Assembly: GCA_024642665.1 (NCBI GenBank)
Contig: JAHEAR010000018.1
Location: 1,242 to 65,241 of the forward strand
DNA: 64,000 nt
Source: Bacteroidota bacterium
GTDB taxonomy: Bacteria; Bacteroidota; Bacteroidia; Chitinophagales; Saprospiraceae
Direction: 5' to 3'
The position numbers were made by a program, and so were the translations under genes. This document shows positions 1 through 9,288 of the stretch, piece by piece. The notes beneath the pieces are model-generated. The model ran no database searches and was not told where the DNA came from. It saw only the letters and a list, made by a program, of their open reading frames with translations. The number at the start of each line of letters is the position of its first letter. Position 1 is the first letter of the stretch.

Positions 1-826
1 GCAGTCCATAAGGTTGTCTTGGCTCCAGTGCGGCAAAATCAGTAGCTATAATGACACCCTCCTGCAAAAACGGAACATGACAGGTTTGACATTCTTTGCC
101 TTGCGCCGGATAGATGGAGTTCAGCCATTCGTGATAGGTAGCCTGCTCAACAAAATAATCTCCGGAGGGCGTTCCATCAGGCATTAATGTTTCGGTGATC
201 AGGGTATGACATCCTGCACACACCTCACTTTCGTAAATATGTTCTGAATACACCGGATCAAAATCCACATATATCTGCATGGGTCCCTGAAATGGATTTG
301 GCAGATGTCCAAAGATCAGTCTGTTGGTATCAAGCGTATAGTCACCGGAGAAGAATTTCCCGGGATTTAATGGAGATTGCTGATGACAGGCACTACAAGA
401 TACACCATCCAGGCCCAGACTATCGGAAAGCATGTTTTCAAAGGTATAGGGAAGACTGTTCCGATGAGCTTCAAAGTTGCCCAACGGAGCATGGCATTTC
501 AAACAAGTGGATTCAATGGCCTCCTTAGCCGCAGGGAAGTGATTGACTTCATCGACTACGGTTGCTCGCCAGAAGGGGTCTCTGGCGGCAAATCCCATCA
601 TACTGATCTGCCAGTCGTCATAAATGCTCACATCCATGCCATTTTTATCCACCATGGCCAGGCCTTTTTCGTCTACGCCATGGCATCCACTGCAATGAGA
701 GGAGTGAGCTACCTTTTGCTCCGAAGGCACAGGATCACGGTAGGATCGGAAGAATTCGAATGGGTCGGTTAAACTTAACAGGAGTATGGCGGTAAATAAA
801 CCGGACACAAGCACGTACTTCTTCAT
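1..826 (-). CDS. Multihaem cytochrome c family protein (C-terminus outside window)
   Basis: Reading the minus strand from ATG at 826 gives an open frame that runs off the left edge (275 codons seen). An N-terminal hydrophobic segment (about residues 4-20) looks like a Sec signal or anchor, so the protein should act in the periplasm. Five CxxCH haem c sites are visible: CSGCH (45-49), CLKCH (108-112), CSACH (144-148), CAGCH (203-207) and CQTCH (246-250). This fits a multihaem electron-transfer cytochrome, but the substrate cannot be told. The irregular spacing differs from NapC/NirT-type domains. It is divergent from the stress-protein gene at 985. Haem-protein assignment is firm; specific role is unknown. 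Confidence 0.85.
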   Translation of the reverse strand, partial: MKKYVLVSGLFTAILLLSLTDPFEFFRSYRDPVPSEQKVAHSSHCSGCHGVDEKGLAMVDKNGMDVSIYDDWQISMMGFAARDPFWRATVVDEVNHFPAAKEAIESTCLKCHAPLGNFEAHRNSLPYTFENMLSDSLGLDGVSCSACHQQSPLNPGKFFSGDYTLDTNRLIFGHLPNPFQGPMQIYVDFDPVYSEHIYESEVCAGCHTLITETLMPDGTPSGDYFVEQATYHEWLNSIYPAQGKECQTCHVPFLQEGVIIATDFAALEPRQPYGL

Positions 827-984
827 GGGGCAAAATTACCTTTTTCCCGGATCAAGGGTGCTTCTGCCAACGGTAAATAAGCGACATCGAATTGTTTTAT
901 TTGGTTAATCCTACCATTGTATTATTTTAGCAATTGATAATAGGCCTCATCGAAGGACTTTATTTTCAAAATGATAAACCAATA

Positions 985-1836
985 ATGAAAAAAATTCTCT
1001 ATCCGACGGACTTTTCAGAGACGGCGGAAAATGCATTCATCTTTGCCTTGCAGATAGCTGATCACCTTGGGGCTTCCATTACCACGCTACATGCTTTTAA
1101 CAAACCGGATGTGAGTCAAATCAATCTTCCCGGGATTTTAAGTGAAGTTTATAACTCCATTGATCTGGATGAATTTGAGAGTTACGAGGATGAGGTTCCT
1201 ATCCTGAGGGATATTGCCACTGACAATGGCTTTTATCATGTGCCTATGGTTCATGTATTGGAAGAGGGTGCCCCTGTATCTGCTATTTTACGTACGGCCA
1301 ACAAGGATAAAGTGGATCTGATCGTCATGGGTGCTACGGGTGCAGGTGCCATGGAGGCATTCTTTTTTGGAACGGTATCAGGAAAGGTGCTTGAGAAAGC
1401 GCATTGCCCTGTCATCGTAGTTCCTGGTAGTGCAGAATTCGATGGGGTCATCAACCATATAGGGATTGCCACTAATTTTTCAGACCATGATGCCATGCTG
1501 ATAGAATCAGTCAGACATTTCCAGAAATTTATCGGTGGACATTTACACGTAATCCATATCAATACATCGGATGACCAGGATTCGGAAGAGCGCATGAAAG
1601 CTTTTTTTGCACCCTGGAGCAATCAGAAAAACATGTCCTGCGAATGTATTAAACATGATAATGTGAATGATGGTCTGGAGGAAGCCATGGAAAAACTGAA
1701 TATTGATTTGATGGCCATTCTCTCTCATCGCCGCACCTGGTTTGATGAATTGTTTGAGGTGAACAGAGCGAAAGAATTATCCTATAGCTCATCCATTCCC
1801 TTGCTGGTATATCAACAGGAGAATCTGAGGAGGTAG
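985..1836 (+). CDS. Universal stress protein, tandem UspA domains
   Basis: A 283-residue cytoplasmic protein with two Usp domains (about 1-145 and 150-283). Domain 1 starts with the typical KKILYPTDFSE strand and carries a full ATP-binding motif G-x2-G-x9-G-T (G116, G119, G129, T130). Domain 2 keeps the fold-like pattern but lacks this glycine motif, so it is probably non-binding, as in many Bacteroidota tandem Usp proteins. The start is set at the ATG at 985, because 17 further in-frame upstream codons (from 934) do not match the family. Usp proteins of this type respond to stress or starvation; the client process is unknown here. Monocistronic, divergent from the cytochrome gene. Confidence 0.88.
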   Translation: MKKILYPTDFSETAENAFIFALQIADHLGASITTLHAFNKPDVSQINLPGILSEVYNSIDLDEFESYEDEVPILRDIATDNGFYHVPMVHVLEEGAPVSAILRTANKDKVDLIVMGATGAGAMEAFFFGTVSGKVLEKAHCPVIVVPGSAEFDGVINHIGIATNFSDHDAMLIESVRHFQKFIGGHLHVIHINTSDDQDSEERMKAFFAPWSNQKNMSCECIKHDNVNDGLEEAMEKLNIDLMAILSHRRTWFDELFEVNRAKELSYSSSIPLLVYQQENLRR

Positions 1837-1977
1837 ATTCCAGGCCTAAGAATTTTTATGGGTGATGAGTGATGGGGTGATTTAGTGAAGCGTAATGTGG
1901 TGATGGTTCATTATTTTATTTAGTGATTTTCATTTCTGCGTGTTCTGCTTTCCGCCCTTCCTTCAAGAAACAAACCC

Positions 1978-2043
1978 GCGCTGCAAGTGTGGCATACTCC
2001 CTTCCTTCAAGCTATGCGGCAAGTTTGCCACACTATCCCTTCG
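1978..2043 (+). repeat. Repeat family A, copy 1 (GTGTGGCA inverted arms)
   Basis: A 66-bp intergenic element beginning gcgctgcaag and ending tatcccttcg. Arms GTGTGGCA (1987-1994) and TGCCACAC (2026-2033) are perfect inverted repeats around a 31-base loop. Closely related copies lie at 11525-11590 and 16137-16201. The element is followed by a short CTCCATGCC-type tract. It lies just beyond the stop codon of the minus-strand peptidase gene (2087), where it could act as a mRNA 3' structure. Confidence 0.75.
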
Positions 2044-2086
2044 CCCTATGCTCCATGCCTATCCGCCCTTCCGCCCCATTCAGCTC

Positions 2087-3715
2087 CTATTTCATACTCG
2101 CGTCGCGTGCAGCCTTAAACTCCGATCCATCTCGCCATTTAGGCCAGTCCTGATTGTTGGCTAATTCTTCGGCAATATGCATGTAGAGATTGCAGTCCTG
2201 AACGATACCCCCTAAATCGAAAGTCTCTGAATTGTATTCATCAGATGGGAGGTGATATCGGTTAGTTCGGTAATCAGCAGATTTTTCTTTGGCATATTCA
2301 ATGCCTTTTTCACGATGATCGTAACTACCTTCTGCATACAAAGCAGGAATACCAATCTTAGCAAAATTGAAATGATCTGATCGGAAGAAATAGCCTTTTT
2401 CTGCTTCCTGATCAGGAAGAATATATCTATCCTGCTTTTCCGCATACTTCGCCGCATAATCTTCTAAAGCGTTTTGTCCATAGCCCACAACGCTCAAATC
2501 TTTCATTTGTCCGTAAGTGGCCATACCATCGATATTAAGGTTGGCGACGGTTTTTGCAGGAGAGTAAACAGGATTTGCAGCATAATAAGCTGATCCAAGT
2601 AATCCTTGTTCTTCAGCCGTCACCCAAAGGAAAACTACTGTGCGCTTATAAGGACCTGACTTCATCATACTTTCGGCAATCGCCATCAATGAGGCCGATC
2701 CTGTTGCATTATCCACCGCACCATTATAAATAGAGTCACCATCCACGACGGCGCCAACACCCAGATGATCCCAGTGTGCAGAGAAAATGATGTATTCATC
2801 TTTCTGATCTGTGCCTGGAATGACCGCAATGACATTTTTAGAGACATTCTCTTTAACGGTGTTATGGATACTCACATCAACGGTATAGGGTAATGAAATG
2901 GATTTAAATCCGGGCTTGCGGGCAGCATGCATGGTCGTTTTAAGATCGAGTCCGGCTCCTTCAAAAATGGCTTTTGTCGCATCAAGGGAAACCCATCCCA
3001 CCATCTCGCAATGATCTTCTGCTTTTGATTTCAAGTTGAGCTTGGCACCTTTTCCGGCACCGCCGATGACAGCCCATGGATATCCTGCCATATTGGTTTC
3101 ATGCATGACTAATACACCGGTAGCGCCTTGTCGGGCAGCTTCTTCGTATTTGTAGGTCCAACGACCATAATAGGTCATCGTACTTCCTTTGAAAAAGGTG
3201 GAGTCCTCATTGCCCAAACCTGGATCATTGACGAGGACGATGACAGTTTTTCCTTTTACATCCAGTCCCTCGTAATCATTCCAATTGTATTCCGGAGCGA
3301 CGATGCCATAACCGCAGAAGACCAGTTCAGAACCGGCGATATTGATTTCCTCGACAGGCCTTTCAGTGTAAGCAGAAAAATCTTTGCCAAGCTGCAGGGT
3401 CAGATTTTTATCCCCTTTCAGTTCCATTGTTTCTGATGTATGCCCATTGATTTCAATCAAAGGGACATCCTGTGTATAGGAATCTCCATTGCCCGGTGCG
3501 AGACCGATTTTTTTGACCTCCTGCTGCAGGTACTCCAGTGTTTTTGTTTCGCCTTCGGTGAAAGGTTTTCGTCCCATAAACGCATCGGAGGATAGCATGA
3601 TTATGTTCTGTTTGATAGTTTCCTCTGAAACGAAGCTTTCAACTGTCTTATTAGTGTTTTCTTTGCAGGCGAAAAATAAAAGGCAAAGGAATAGTGGAAT
3701 CAATGTCAATTTCAT
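2087..3715 (-). CDS. M28 family metallopeptidase (lipoprotein, PA domain)
   Basis: A 542-residue secreted zinc aminopeptidase-like protein. The signal peptide ends in a lipobox (LLFFAC, Cys17), so it is probably a lipoprotein. A protease-associated (PA) insert occupies roughly 125-270. The co-catalytic zinc site of family M28 is complete: H317 in AHWDHLG, D335 in GAVDNATG, E368/E369 in TAEEQG, D396 in NLNIDG and H448 in RSDHFN. Full length for the family. It should trim peptides at the cell envelope for nutrient uptake. Divergent from folC with a 65-bp gap; it ends next to repeat family A. Substrate specificity cannot be read from sequence. Confidence 0.93.
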   Translation of the reverse strand: MKLTLIPLFLCLLFFACKENTNKTVESFVSEETIKQNIIMLSSDAFMGRKPFTEGETKTLEYLQQEVKKIGLAPGNGDSYTQDVPLIEINGHTSETMELKGDKNLTLQLGKDFSAYTERPVEEINIAGSELVFCGYGIVAPEYNWNDYEGLDVKGKTVIVLVNDPGLGNEDSTFFKGSTMTYYGRWTYKYEEAARQGATGVLVMHETNMAGYPWAVIGGAGKGAKLNLKSKAEDHCEMVGWVSLDATKAIFEGAGLDLKTTMHAARKPGFKSISLPYTVDVSIHNTVKENVSKNVIAVIPGTDQKDEYIIFSAHWDHLGVGAVVDGDSIYNGAVDNATGSASLMAIAESMMKSGPYKRTVVFLWVTAEEQGLLGSAYYAANPVYSPAKTVANLNIDGMATYGQMKDLSVVGYGQNALEDYAAKYAEKQDRYILPDQEAEKGYFFRSDHFNFAKIGIPALYAEGSYDHREKGIEYAKEKSADYRTNRYHLPSDEYNSETFDLGGIVQDCNLYMHIAEELANNQDWPKWRDGSEFKAARDASMK

Positions 3716-3780
3716 ACGTTCAATATTTCAAACGAAGGTAGTAAAAGCAAATAGTTGAACCGTAACGACTCTACAGAAGT

Positions 3781-5100
3781 ATGCAAATGACCTACAAAAA
3801 GACGCTTGATTATCTGTTTTCGGCACTTCCCATGTACCAGCGGGTAGGGGATGTGGCGATTAAAAAAGATCTGAACAACATCAAGGCACTTTGTGAAATG
3901 CTTGGTGAGCCCCACCTTGACTTTCCTGCCATTCATGTTGCCGGGACGAATGGGAAGGGTAGTACGTCGCATATGCTGGCAGCGGTATTTCAATCAGCCG
4001 GAAAAAAAGTGGGGCTGTACACATCTCCGCATTATGTAGATTTTCGTGAACGCATCAAAGTGAATGGGCAGGAAATTCCCGAACAGGACGTTGTTCGTTT
4101 TGTGAAAAAATATAAAGAACATTTTGAGCGCATTAAGCCATCATTCTTTGAAATCACAGTGGCGCTTGCTTTTGATTATTTCAGGCAGGAAAAGGTGGAC
4201 ATTGCGATCATTGAAACAGGACTTGGCGGAAGGCTGGACTCTACCAATATCATCTCTCCACTCCTGTCGGTGATCACCAATATTGGTTTTGATCATATGC
4301 AGATGTTAGGCCATACCCTACAGGAAATAGCATTTGAAAAAGCCGGCATCATTAAGCACGAAACGCCGGTAGTCATTGGGGAGTGGAAGAGGGAAACGGC
4401 ACCTGTCTTTAAAGCAAAAGCGTTAAAAGAAAATTCACCGATATATTTTGCCTCCAGGCATTTAGTGCTCGAACAAAAAAAATCTGCAGACGTCAGTCAG
4501 AAATTCAGTGTTCGCACAAGATCTTCTGTTTGGTTTGAAGATCTGACATTGGGCCTGTTGGCTCGATATCAGAAATTAAATCTGACTACCGTGCTCGAAG
4601 CACTGTATCAGTGGAACAGGTATTATCCTGATGATCGAATAAGTGATCTATCGATTAAAAAGGGATTGGGAAATGTTAAATCCTTAACCAATATGAAAGG
4701 GCGATGGATGATCATGAATCAACGTCCGCTTGTGATTACGGATAGTGCGCATAATGCGGAGGGGCTGAGAGGGATACTTCCTGAGCTTCTGAAGCAAGTT
4801 GTCAAAAGACGTCATTTTGTCCTTGGTTTTGTGTCTGATAAGGATGTTTCTAAAATTCTGGCGATGTTTCCCAAAAATGGAATTTACTATTGGTGCAGAG
4901 CGGATATCCCGCGGAGCAGGGATGTAGCAGCCCTGCAGGAGGAGGGTATGGCACATGGTTTGAGGGGAAACAGGTTTGAAAATGTCCGGCAGGCATACAG
5001 CGCGGCATTCGCTTCAGCGGGATCCGATGACTTGATTTTTGTGGGGGGAAGCAGCTATGTTGTAGGGGATTTTTTGAAGGATATCGCTGAACATAAATGA
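3781..5100 (+). CDS. folC: Bifunctional folylpolyglutamate / dihydrofolate synthase
   Basis: A 439-residue Mur-ligase-family enzyme that adds glutamate to (dihydro)folate with ATP in the cytoplasm. The P-loop is at AGTNGKGST (54-62). The family motifs SPHYVDFRERI and ETGLGGRLDSTN are present, and so is the C-terminal domain with the ADSAHN-like TDSAHN motif. Length is normal. No Shine-Dalgarno sequence precedes the start, as for nearly all genes here. Single gene between the divergent peptidase and the downstream thioredoxin gene, which has its own promoter. Confidence 0.95.
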   Translation: MQMTYKKTLDYLFSALPMYQRVGDVAIKKDLNNIKALCEMLGEPHLDFPAIHVAGTNGKGSTSHMLAAVFQSAGKKVGLYTSPHYVDFRERIKVNGQEIPEQDVVRFVKKYKEHFERIKPSFFEITVALAFDYFRQEKVDIAIIETGLGGRLDSTNIISPLLSVITNIGFDHMQMLGHTLQEIAFEKAGIIKHETPVVIGEWKRETAPVFKAKALKENSPIYFASRHLVLEQKKSADVSQKFSVRTRSSVWFEDLTLGLLARYQKLNLTTVLEALYQWNRYYPDDRISDLSIKKGLGNVKSLTNMKGRWMIMNQRPLVITDSAHNAEGLRGILPELLKQVVKRRHFVLGFVSDKDVSKILAMFPKNGIYYWCRADIPRSRDVAALQEEGMAHGLRGNRFENVRQAYSAAFASAGSDDLIFVGGSSYVVGDFLKDIAEHK

Positions 5101-5152
5101 TTAATGTTGCGTTAATGTATGCGAAAAAGTCATTATATCACCGCTTAAGGGG

Positions 5153-5160
5153 TAACTTTG
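5153..5160 (+). promoter_or_regulatory. Bacteroidota -7 promoter element (TAACTTTG)
   Basis: Exact match to TAnnTTTG 26 bases before the ATG at 5187. No convincing -33 TTTG is visible at the usual distance, so strength is uncertain. Confidence 0.6.
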
Positions 5161-5186
5161 GACTTAAATAATCAATAAATCAACAT

Positions 5187-5666
5187 ATGAAAGGATTAAA
5201 ATTAGCATTGGCATTCGTATTATTTGCAGGAGTGGCAATGGCCCAGACAGAAGAATATAAGCCTGCCAATGAGGGTTGGATGGTTGATATGGATCTGGCG
5301 TATGAAGCCTCCGCAAAGTCTGGAAAGCCTATTATGGCCAATTTTACCGGCAGTGATTGGTGTGGTTGGTGTAAGCGACTCACCGCATCCGTATTTTCAA
5401 AGCCTGAGTTTAAAGCATGGGCCAAAGAGAATGTCGTTTTGCTCGAACTTGATTTTCCAAGAACATTCAAAATTCCTGAGAAATACCGCAACCAGAATGC
5501 CAGTTTGCAACAGGCGTTTAAAATCACCGGCTATCCGACCGTATGGGTATTCAATTTGAATAAAGACAGCAAGACCGGACAGTATCAGGTGGATGCGTTA
5601 GGTAAAACAGGCTATGCCCCTTCCGTTGCGGAATTCACCGGTGCGGTTGATCAGTTTTTGAAATAG
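5187..5666 (+). CDS. Secreted thioredoxin-fold protein (WCGWCK)
   Basis: A 159-residue protein with a clear signal peptide (cleavage near AMA-Q, residue 19/20) and a thioredoxin-like domain of the thioredoxin_7 / DUF255-like type. The redox motif is W58-C59-G60-W61-C62-K63. The cis-proline region appears as GYPT near residue 119. It probably reduces or repairs disulphides in the periplasm; its partner is unknown. Monocistronic: its own TAnnTTTG promoter lies upstream and a strong terminator downstream (5719-5747). Confidence 0.88.
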   Translation: MKGLKLALAFVLFAGVAMAQTEEYKPANEGWMVDMDLAYEASAKSGKPIMANFTGSDWCGWCKRLTASVFSKPEFKAWAKENVVLLELDFPRTFKIPEKYRNQNASLQQAFKITGYPTVWVFNLNKDSKTGQYQVDALGKTGYAPSVAEFTGAVDQFLK

Positions 5667-5718
5667 AAACAGTTTAAATATATTTTGAGCCGGTTGACCG
5701 GTTTGGAATTAAGATAGA

Positions 5719-5747
5719 AAAGCGCCTCGTGTAGGCGCTTTTTTTTT
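5719..5747 (+). terminator. Rho-independent terminator
   Basis: Stem AAGCGCCT / AGGCGCTT with loop CGTGT, followed by a run of T residues. It ends the thioredoxin gene transcript. Confidence 0.9.
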
Positions 5748-5964
5748 GGGGGTTGGGGATTTTTTGGTTACAACGTATAAAATTTATCACCTGCCCATTT
5801 GATCGGATTGTCAAGAATATATTTCAAAATATTCTGATAAGATTTTTCATTCCATATGATGCGTTCATAATAATTGCGTTGCCACAGTTTTCCCATTGTT
5901 TCTTTATGCGATTTAGGAATATATAGACATTCAATGGGCGCCAGCGATTTATATACCCCCCACA

Positions 5965-6104
5965 ATGCGGTTGCCCTGTATGGACACTGGTTGATCTGTG
6001 ATTGGTATTTGATTTTTTGGAAATTGAATTTGGGTGTTCGATATCGATATGCGGTTGCCCTGTATGGACGTTGGTTGATCCGTGAATGTTATTTGATTTT
6101 TTGA
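5965..6104 (-). repeat. Two-copy direct repeat inside the transposase remnant
   Basis: Two 56-bp units (5965-6020 and 6049-6104), about 89% identical, start ATGCGGTTGCCC and repeat every 84 bp. The period is a multiple of three, so the units stay in frame and encode a repeated VHTGQPH peptide on the minus strand. Confidence 0.85.
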
Positions 6105-6155
6105 TAATAAATTTTCGTTGTCCATCATTTTGGGCAGATTCATCGGTATTGATAA

Positions 6156-6176
6156 GGGCAGGGGCAAGCCCTGCCC
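6156..6176. repeat. GC-rich palindrome in the transposase remnant
   Basis: Perfect 8-bp arms GGGCAGGG / CCCTGCCC around GCAAG. The element lies in the variable spacer of the transposase, after the HUH motif. Confidence 0.75.
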
Positions 6177-6412
6177 CTGCATGATCCCCCGCACCGACGG
6201 ATTTTTCGCGCAACGATATAATACCGTGCATATGATTCGGCATTATTTGGAAAACATCCATTTCAAAATTTGGAAATCGGTCGGGTAAATTCAACCATTC
6301 CTTGTGGGCAATTTGTCCGTATGCATTCAATACCATTTCACCGTTTTAAACAGAAATGCTGGTCAAAACGGCTCAGGCCGTCTTTAAATAAACGAAGGGG
6401 AAGGCGATTGAA

Positions 6413-7876
6413 TTAATGCTTCACGAGTTTCATGATCTGTTGAAAATGATCATGGCTGAATCTTAAAACATACAAGCCGTCGATCAGATTAGTGTTGTCG
6501 ATTTCGTGCAAAAAAAATCCGGCATTGGTTTCGATCATATCCACATACACTAATGCTCCTTGCATATTGAAGAGTTCAATATTTAGTTTCGGATAGAGGG
6601 AGTGTCCTTCTACGGTCCAGGCTTCTGCAGAAGGGTTGGGATAGGCTGTTAAATCATTTATGATGAAATGATCCTGCAGTGCGGAAGGCTTGGCATAGGT
6701 ACCTGATTTGAATTTTATCGTTCCGGCTAGATCATCCTGCCAGAACACATAAATCTTTTCCGGGGTAAGAGCTATGTCGGAATTGGTGACATTGCCTAAA
6801 GTAATGGTATCGTAGGTTGAAGGAAATCCTGTGTGTATATTTTTAGTAAATAACATGGGGAGTGACACCATATTACCATTGACAATTTGTTTCCAGGCGA
6901 TCGCCACAGCATCACCGGAGTTGGCTATGCGTGGAAAATTTTGGAGCCCTACGTTAGGGTTGTTTTCAGTCAGTAGGTTGCCTGCTGATCCTGTCATATC
7001 AGCGAGTGAAGATTTATTGAAGTACACTTTTGTCGAACCACTTGCCCCATTCATGTAGGTGGAGTAGAGTGTGTCTCCGATGATGACGCCATCCGGCCCG
7101 GAAGCAGGGCAGGCTGCCAGCATCCAATTTTGCTGATCTATGTTCATACCCCCGTTAAAAGTATTTCCCTGATCAGTTGAAACGCCTGCCCAGGCGTCGC
7201 GTATATTACTGTTATTATCTCTGTAGAGCATGGCGACCGTATTGCCCGTACTAGTGATAGTCCCAGGGCAGCAATCGCAAACTTCTGAAGTCGAACTACT
7301 CCAACCGCTCGCTAATACATCAGGTGAAAACGAACTTCCGGCATCATCGGATCTTGTCACTACCCATCTGGCATCGCCAAAGGAAGGATTGAATTTCATA
7401 AAGCCGACAATTGGATTTCCTAAAAGATCTGTCGTGACAGTTGGAAAGCGAGAAATGCTGTCGTTAATATAATCTACCTGAACAGGAGGGGAAAACGAGA
7501 TCCCTCCGTCGTCTGAACGAATGCACCAGATATGGCTGGAACTTACATTTTCGGGTGTTTGTTTGAAGACCACAAATATCGTGTCGCCATGTGCTGCTAT
7601 GTCCGGGCCCATCCAGCTGGCTTCCGCGATGGAAATGGTATCAGGATTTAACCTCACGGGGGTTGTAAAATTGGTTCCGTTCCAACGGGTAAACATGACG
7701 TTATTGGATTTGCCCCAGATCACTAAGGGATTGTCGTTGGCATCGGTTACCACTCTTGGGTGATGATTGCCGAAAGAAGAGGGAGCAATTTCTGATGTTT
7801 CCTCCCAGGCAATTTGACTCTCTGCCTGCGTTGTGATAAATAAGCATGCTATTATTATGGCTAAGACTTTTTTCAT
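6413..7876 (-). CDS. T9SS-secreted BNR/sialidase-like repeat protein
   Basis: A 487-residue exported protein. The start is taken at MKKVLAIII (7876), which begins a good signal peptide; 12 more in-frame codons lie upstream. Asp-box (BNR) repeats SDDGGISF, SDDAGSSF and STDQGNTF point to a six-bladed sialidase/neuraminidase-like propeller. The sialidase arginine triad cannot be confirmed, so enzyme activity is not claimed. The last 80 residues form a type A T9SS sorting domain (AYPNPS, then GLYVLRF and a final KLVKH), so the protein should be attached to or released from the outer surface by T9SS. Monocistronic. Confidence 0.82.
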   Translation of the reverse strand: MKKVLAIIIACLFITTQAESQIAWEETSEIAPSSFGNHHPRVVTDANDNPLVIWGKSNNVMFTRWNGTNFTTPVRLNPDTISIAEASWMGPDIAAHGDTIFVVFKQTPENVSSSHIWCIRSDDGGISFSPPVQVDYINDSISRFPTVTTDLLGNPIVGFMKFNPSFGDARWVVTRSDDAGSSFSPDVLASGWSSSTSEVCDCCPGTITSTGNTVAMLYRDNNSNIRDAWAGVSTDQGNTFNGGMNIDQQNWMLAACPASGPDGVIIGDTLYSTYMNGASGSTKVYFNKSSLADMTGSAGNLLTENNPNVGLQNFPRIANSGDAVAIAWKQIVNGNMVSLPMLFTKNIHTGFPSTYDTITLGNVTNSDIALTPEKIYVFWQDDLAGTIKFKSGTYAKPSALQDHFIINDLTAYPNPSAEAWTVEGHSLYPKLNIELFNMQGALVYVDMIETNAGFFLHEIDNTNLIDGLYVLRFSHDHFQQIMKLVKH

Positions 7877-7984
7877 TTGTATACTTTTTAAGTGCAGCTG
7901 ATGGAGTGGCATAAGGTCCTAAATTACACAGTATTCATGGAGTATTAAAGCAAATGATAATTAATAAAATAATTCAAATTATTC

Positions 7985-8000
7985 CTTACCCTTGGGTAAG
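7985..8000. other. Short perfect inverted repeat upstream of the BNR gene
   Basis: CTTACCC-TT-GGGTAAG, 109 bp upstream of the 7876 start and between two minus-strand genes. It could be an operator or a weak terminator stem; no T-tract follows on either strand. Confidence 0.35.
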
Positions 8001-8077
8001 CTGATTCAAATTCATTTTGGATTGAACATTTGGATTAGGGAGTAATTTATCAGGAACAGGTACCTATTCAGGTATTG

Positions 8078-9277
8078 TCAATCTGCAATCCGTCTTTTAG
8101 ATCCAAAACCCATAAGAAAATTTAATGCACTGATGACGTTGCCTTCTTTTGTGATCATTCCGGTAAAGTCTTTTCCAAAGGTCATCGAGAGTTTCATGTT
8201 GGGTGCCACCCTATACTCGGTATTAATAAGAAATTTTACACCTGATTCAATAGTGTCATTATTCGTAACATTTTGTGAAAGAAACTCACTGCTAATAGCG
8301 AATTTGTTTTTTTCATATTGGATCTTCAGGCCACCATTGATCATATTTAAATTTTTGACTTCTACAATATCGAGATCGTTTAAGAATCTTGCATCAGGGT
8401 TGTGCAGGTACCGTACAATTCCCAGAAGGGATAGGCCTGAATTCCATTCGTACCCTCCGGTCAGCCATGCTGCTATTTTATCAGCTTTGCCATTCGAAAA
8501 TATTTGATTTTCGAAATTATAACTAATGGCCGCATTGAAATCCAGTTTAAACTTTGTTCGTGTCAAATCAATTCTGTTAGAAATTTGCTTGAATTCCTCA
8601 TTCCAGTGTTCTAGCTTATCAGCGGCAATTCCATTTATTCGTTCTAACTCCAGTTCTCCTCTTAATTGTAAAATCTTGATTTCAGTTTCGTTCAGGTCGT
8701 CTCTTTGGAGTTCATTTAGGATGTCTTGAAACTCCTGGCTATTTAATTGTAGTTCCTGAGCAATATCTGAAAATTCTCTTCCTCTTTGCTTGGCTAGGTC
8801 AATGGAGGATGCGATGGCTCTATTCGTTTCCTCACTGATGGCTCCTCTGAAAATTGAAAACTTGATTCCTAAACCCAAAGCAATATTTTCGGACACTTGA
8901 TTCGGGGCAGTCATGATGTGATCGTTATTGACGGCCGTGCTGATAACAAATGTTTGAGGGATGCTGTATTTAGGCTTTGCGCTTAAGAAATTTTCTGCTT
9001 TAATATTTTTAGCATTAAAAAGCCAGGCGGGTGCAATGTCAATCGCGTAATTGGAGGGTAGCTCAGAAAAATTATTGGTGGCCTGCCTGATTGAAGCCAT
9101 AAATGCTGTAGGGTCGGATGGTTTCGATATTTCTGTATTTGAAATACCAATTAAATTGGAAGCGGGCGATTGTATTTCTTTTAAAATATCAATATTGACA
9201 ACAAGTGAATCCTGGGCGCTGATGGTCCTTGCCAGGAGAATAAATCCTGATATGAAAATAAGTTTTGCTTGTTTCAT
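8078..9277 (-). CDS. Unrecognised secreted protein, probable outer-membrane beta-barrel
   Basis: I do not recognise this 399-residue protein. It has a signal peptide (cleavage near ISA-Q, residue 21/22). A central, strongly helical, charged segment (about 150-245) may form a coiled coil. The C-terminal half alternates polar and hydrophobic residues in short strands (for example WLTGGYEWNSGLSLLGIVRY), as in outer-membrane barrels. It follows the small gene at 9289 with an 11-bp gap, so the two are likely co-transcribed. Function unknown. Confidence 0.6.
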   Translation of the reverse strand: MKQAKLIFISGFILLARTISAQDSLVVNIDILKEIQSPASNLIGISNTEISKPSDPTAFMASIRQATNNFSELPSNYAIDIAPAWLFNAKNIKAENFLSAKPKYSIPQTFVISTAVNNDHIMTAPNQVSENIALGLGIKFSIFRGAISEETNRAIASSIDLAKQRGREFSDIAQELQLNSQEFQDILNELQRDDLNETEIKILQLRGELELERINGIAADKLEHWNEEFKQISNRIDLTRTKFKLDFNAAISYNFENQIFSNGKADKIAAWLTGGYEWNSGLSLLGIVRYLHNPDARFLNDLDIVEVKNLNMINGGLKIQYEKNKFAISSEFLSQNVTNNDTIESGVKFLINTEYRVAPNMKLSMTFGKDFTGMITKEGNVISALNFLMGFGSKRRIAD

Positions 9278-9288
9278 GATGGGTCGGA

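Larger units (their letters stand above)
5768..6336 (-). pseudogene. Decayed Y1 (IS200-like/RAYT) transposase
   Basis: Minus-strand remnant of a REP-associated or IS200-like HUH transposase. From 6336 the frame reads MVLNAYGQIAHKEW and then MPNHMHGII, which carries the HUH (His-Met-His) metal motif. The conserved C-terminal part (GKLWQRNYYERII, then ILDNPIKW) is read only in another frame (5768-5965). The first 45-50 residues of the family are missing. The frame breaks between about 5950 and 6190; a run of six G/C at the shift near 5957 is one obvious slippage point. The spacer between the HUH motif and the C-terminus is filled with a tandem repeat and a GC palindrome. Almost certainly inactive unless frameshifting restores it. 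Confidence 0.8.

Noticed and set aside
377-772. 131-codon plus-strand frame
   Set aside because: It is antisense to the multihaem cytochrome gene, whose CxxCH motifs are unmistakable.
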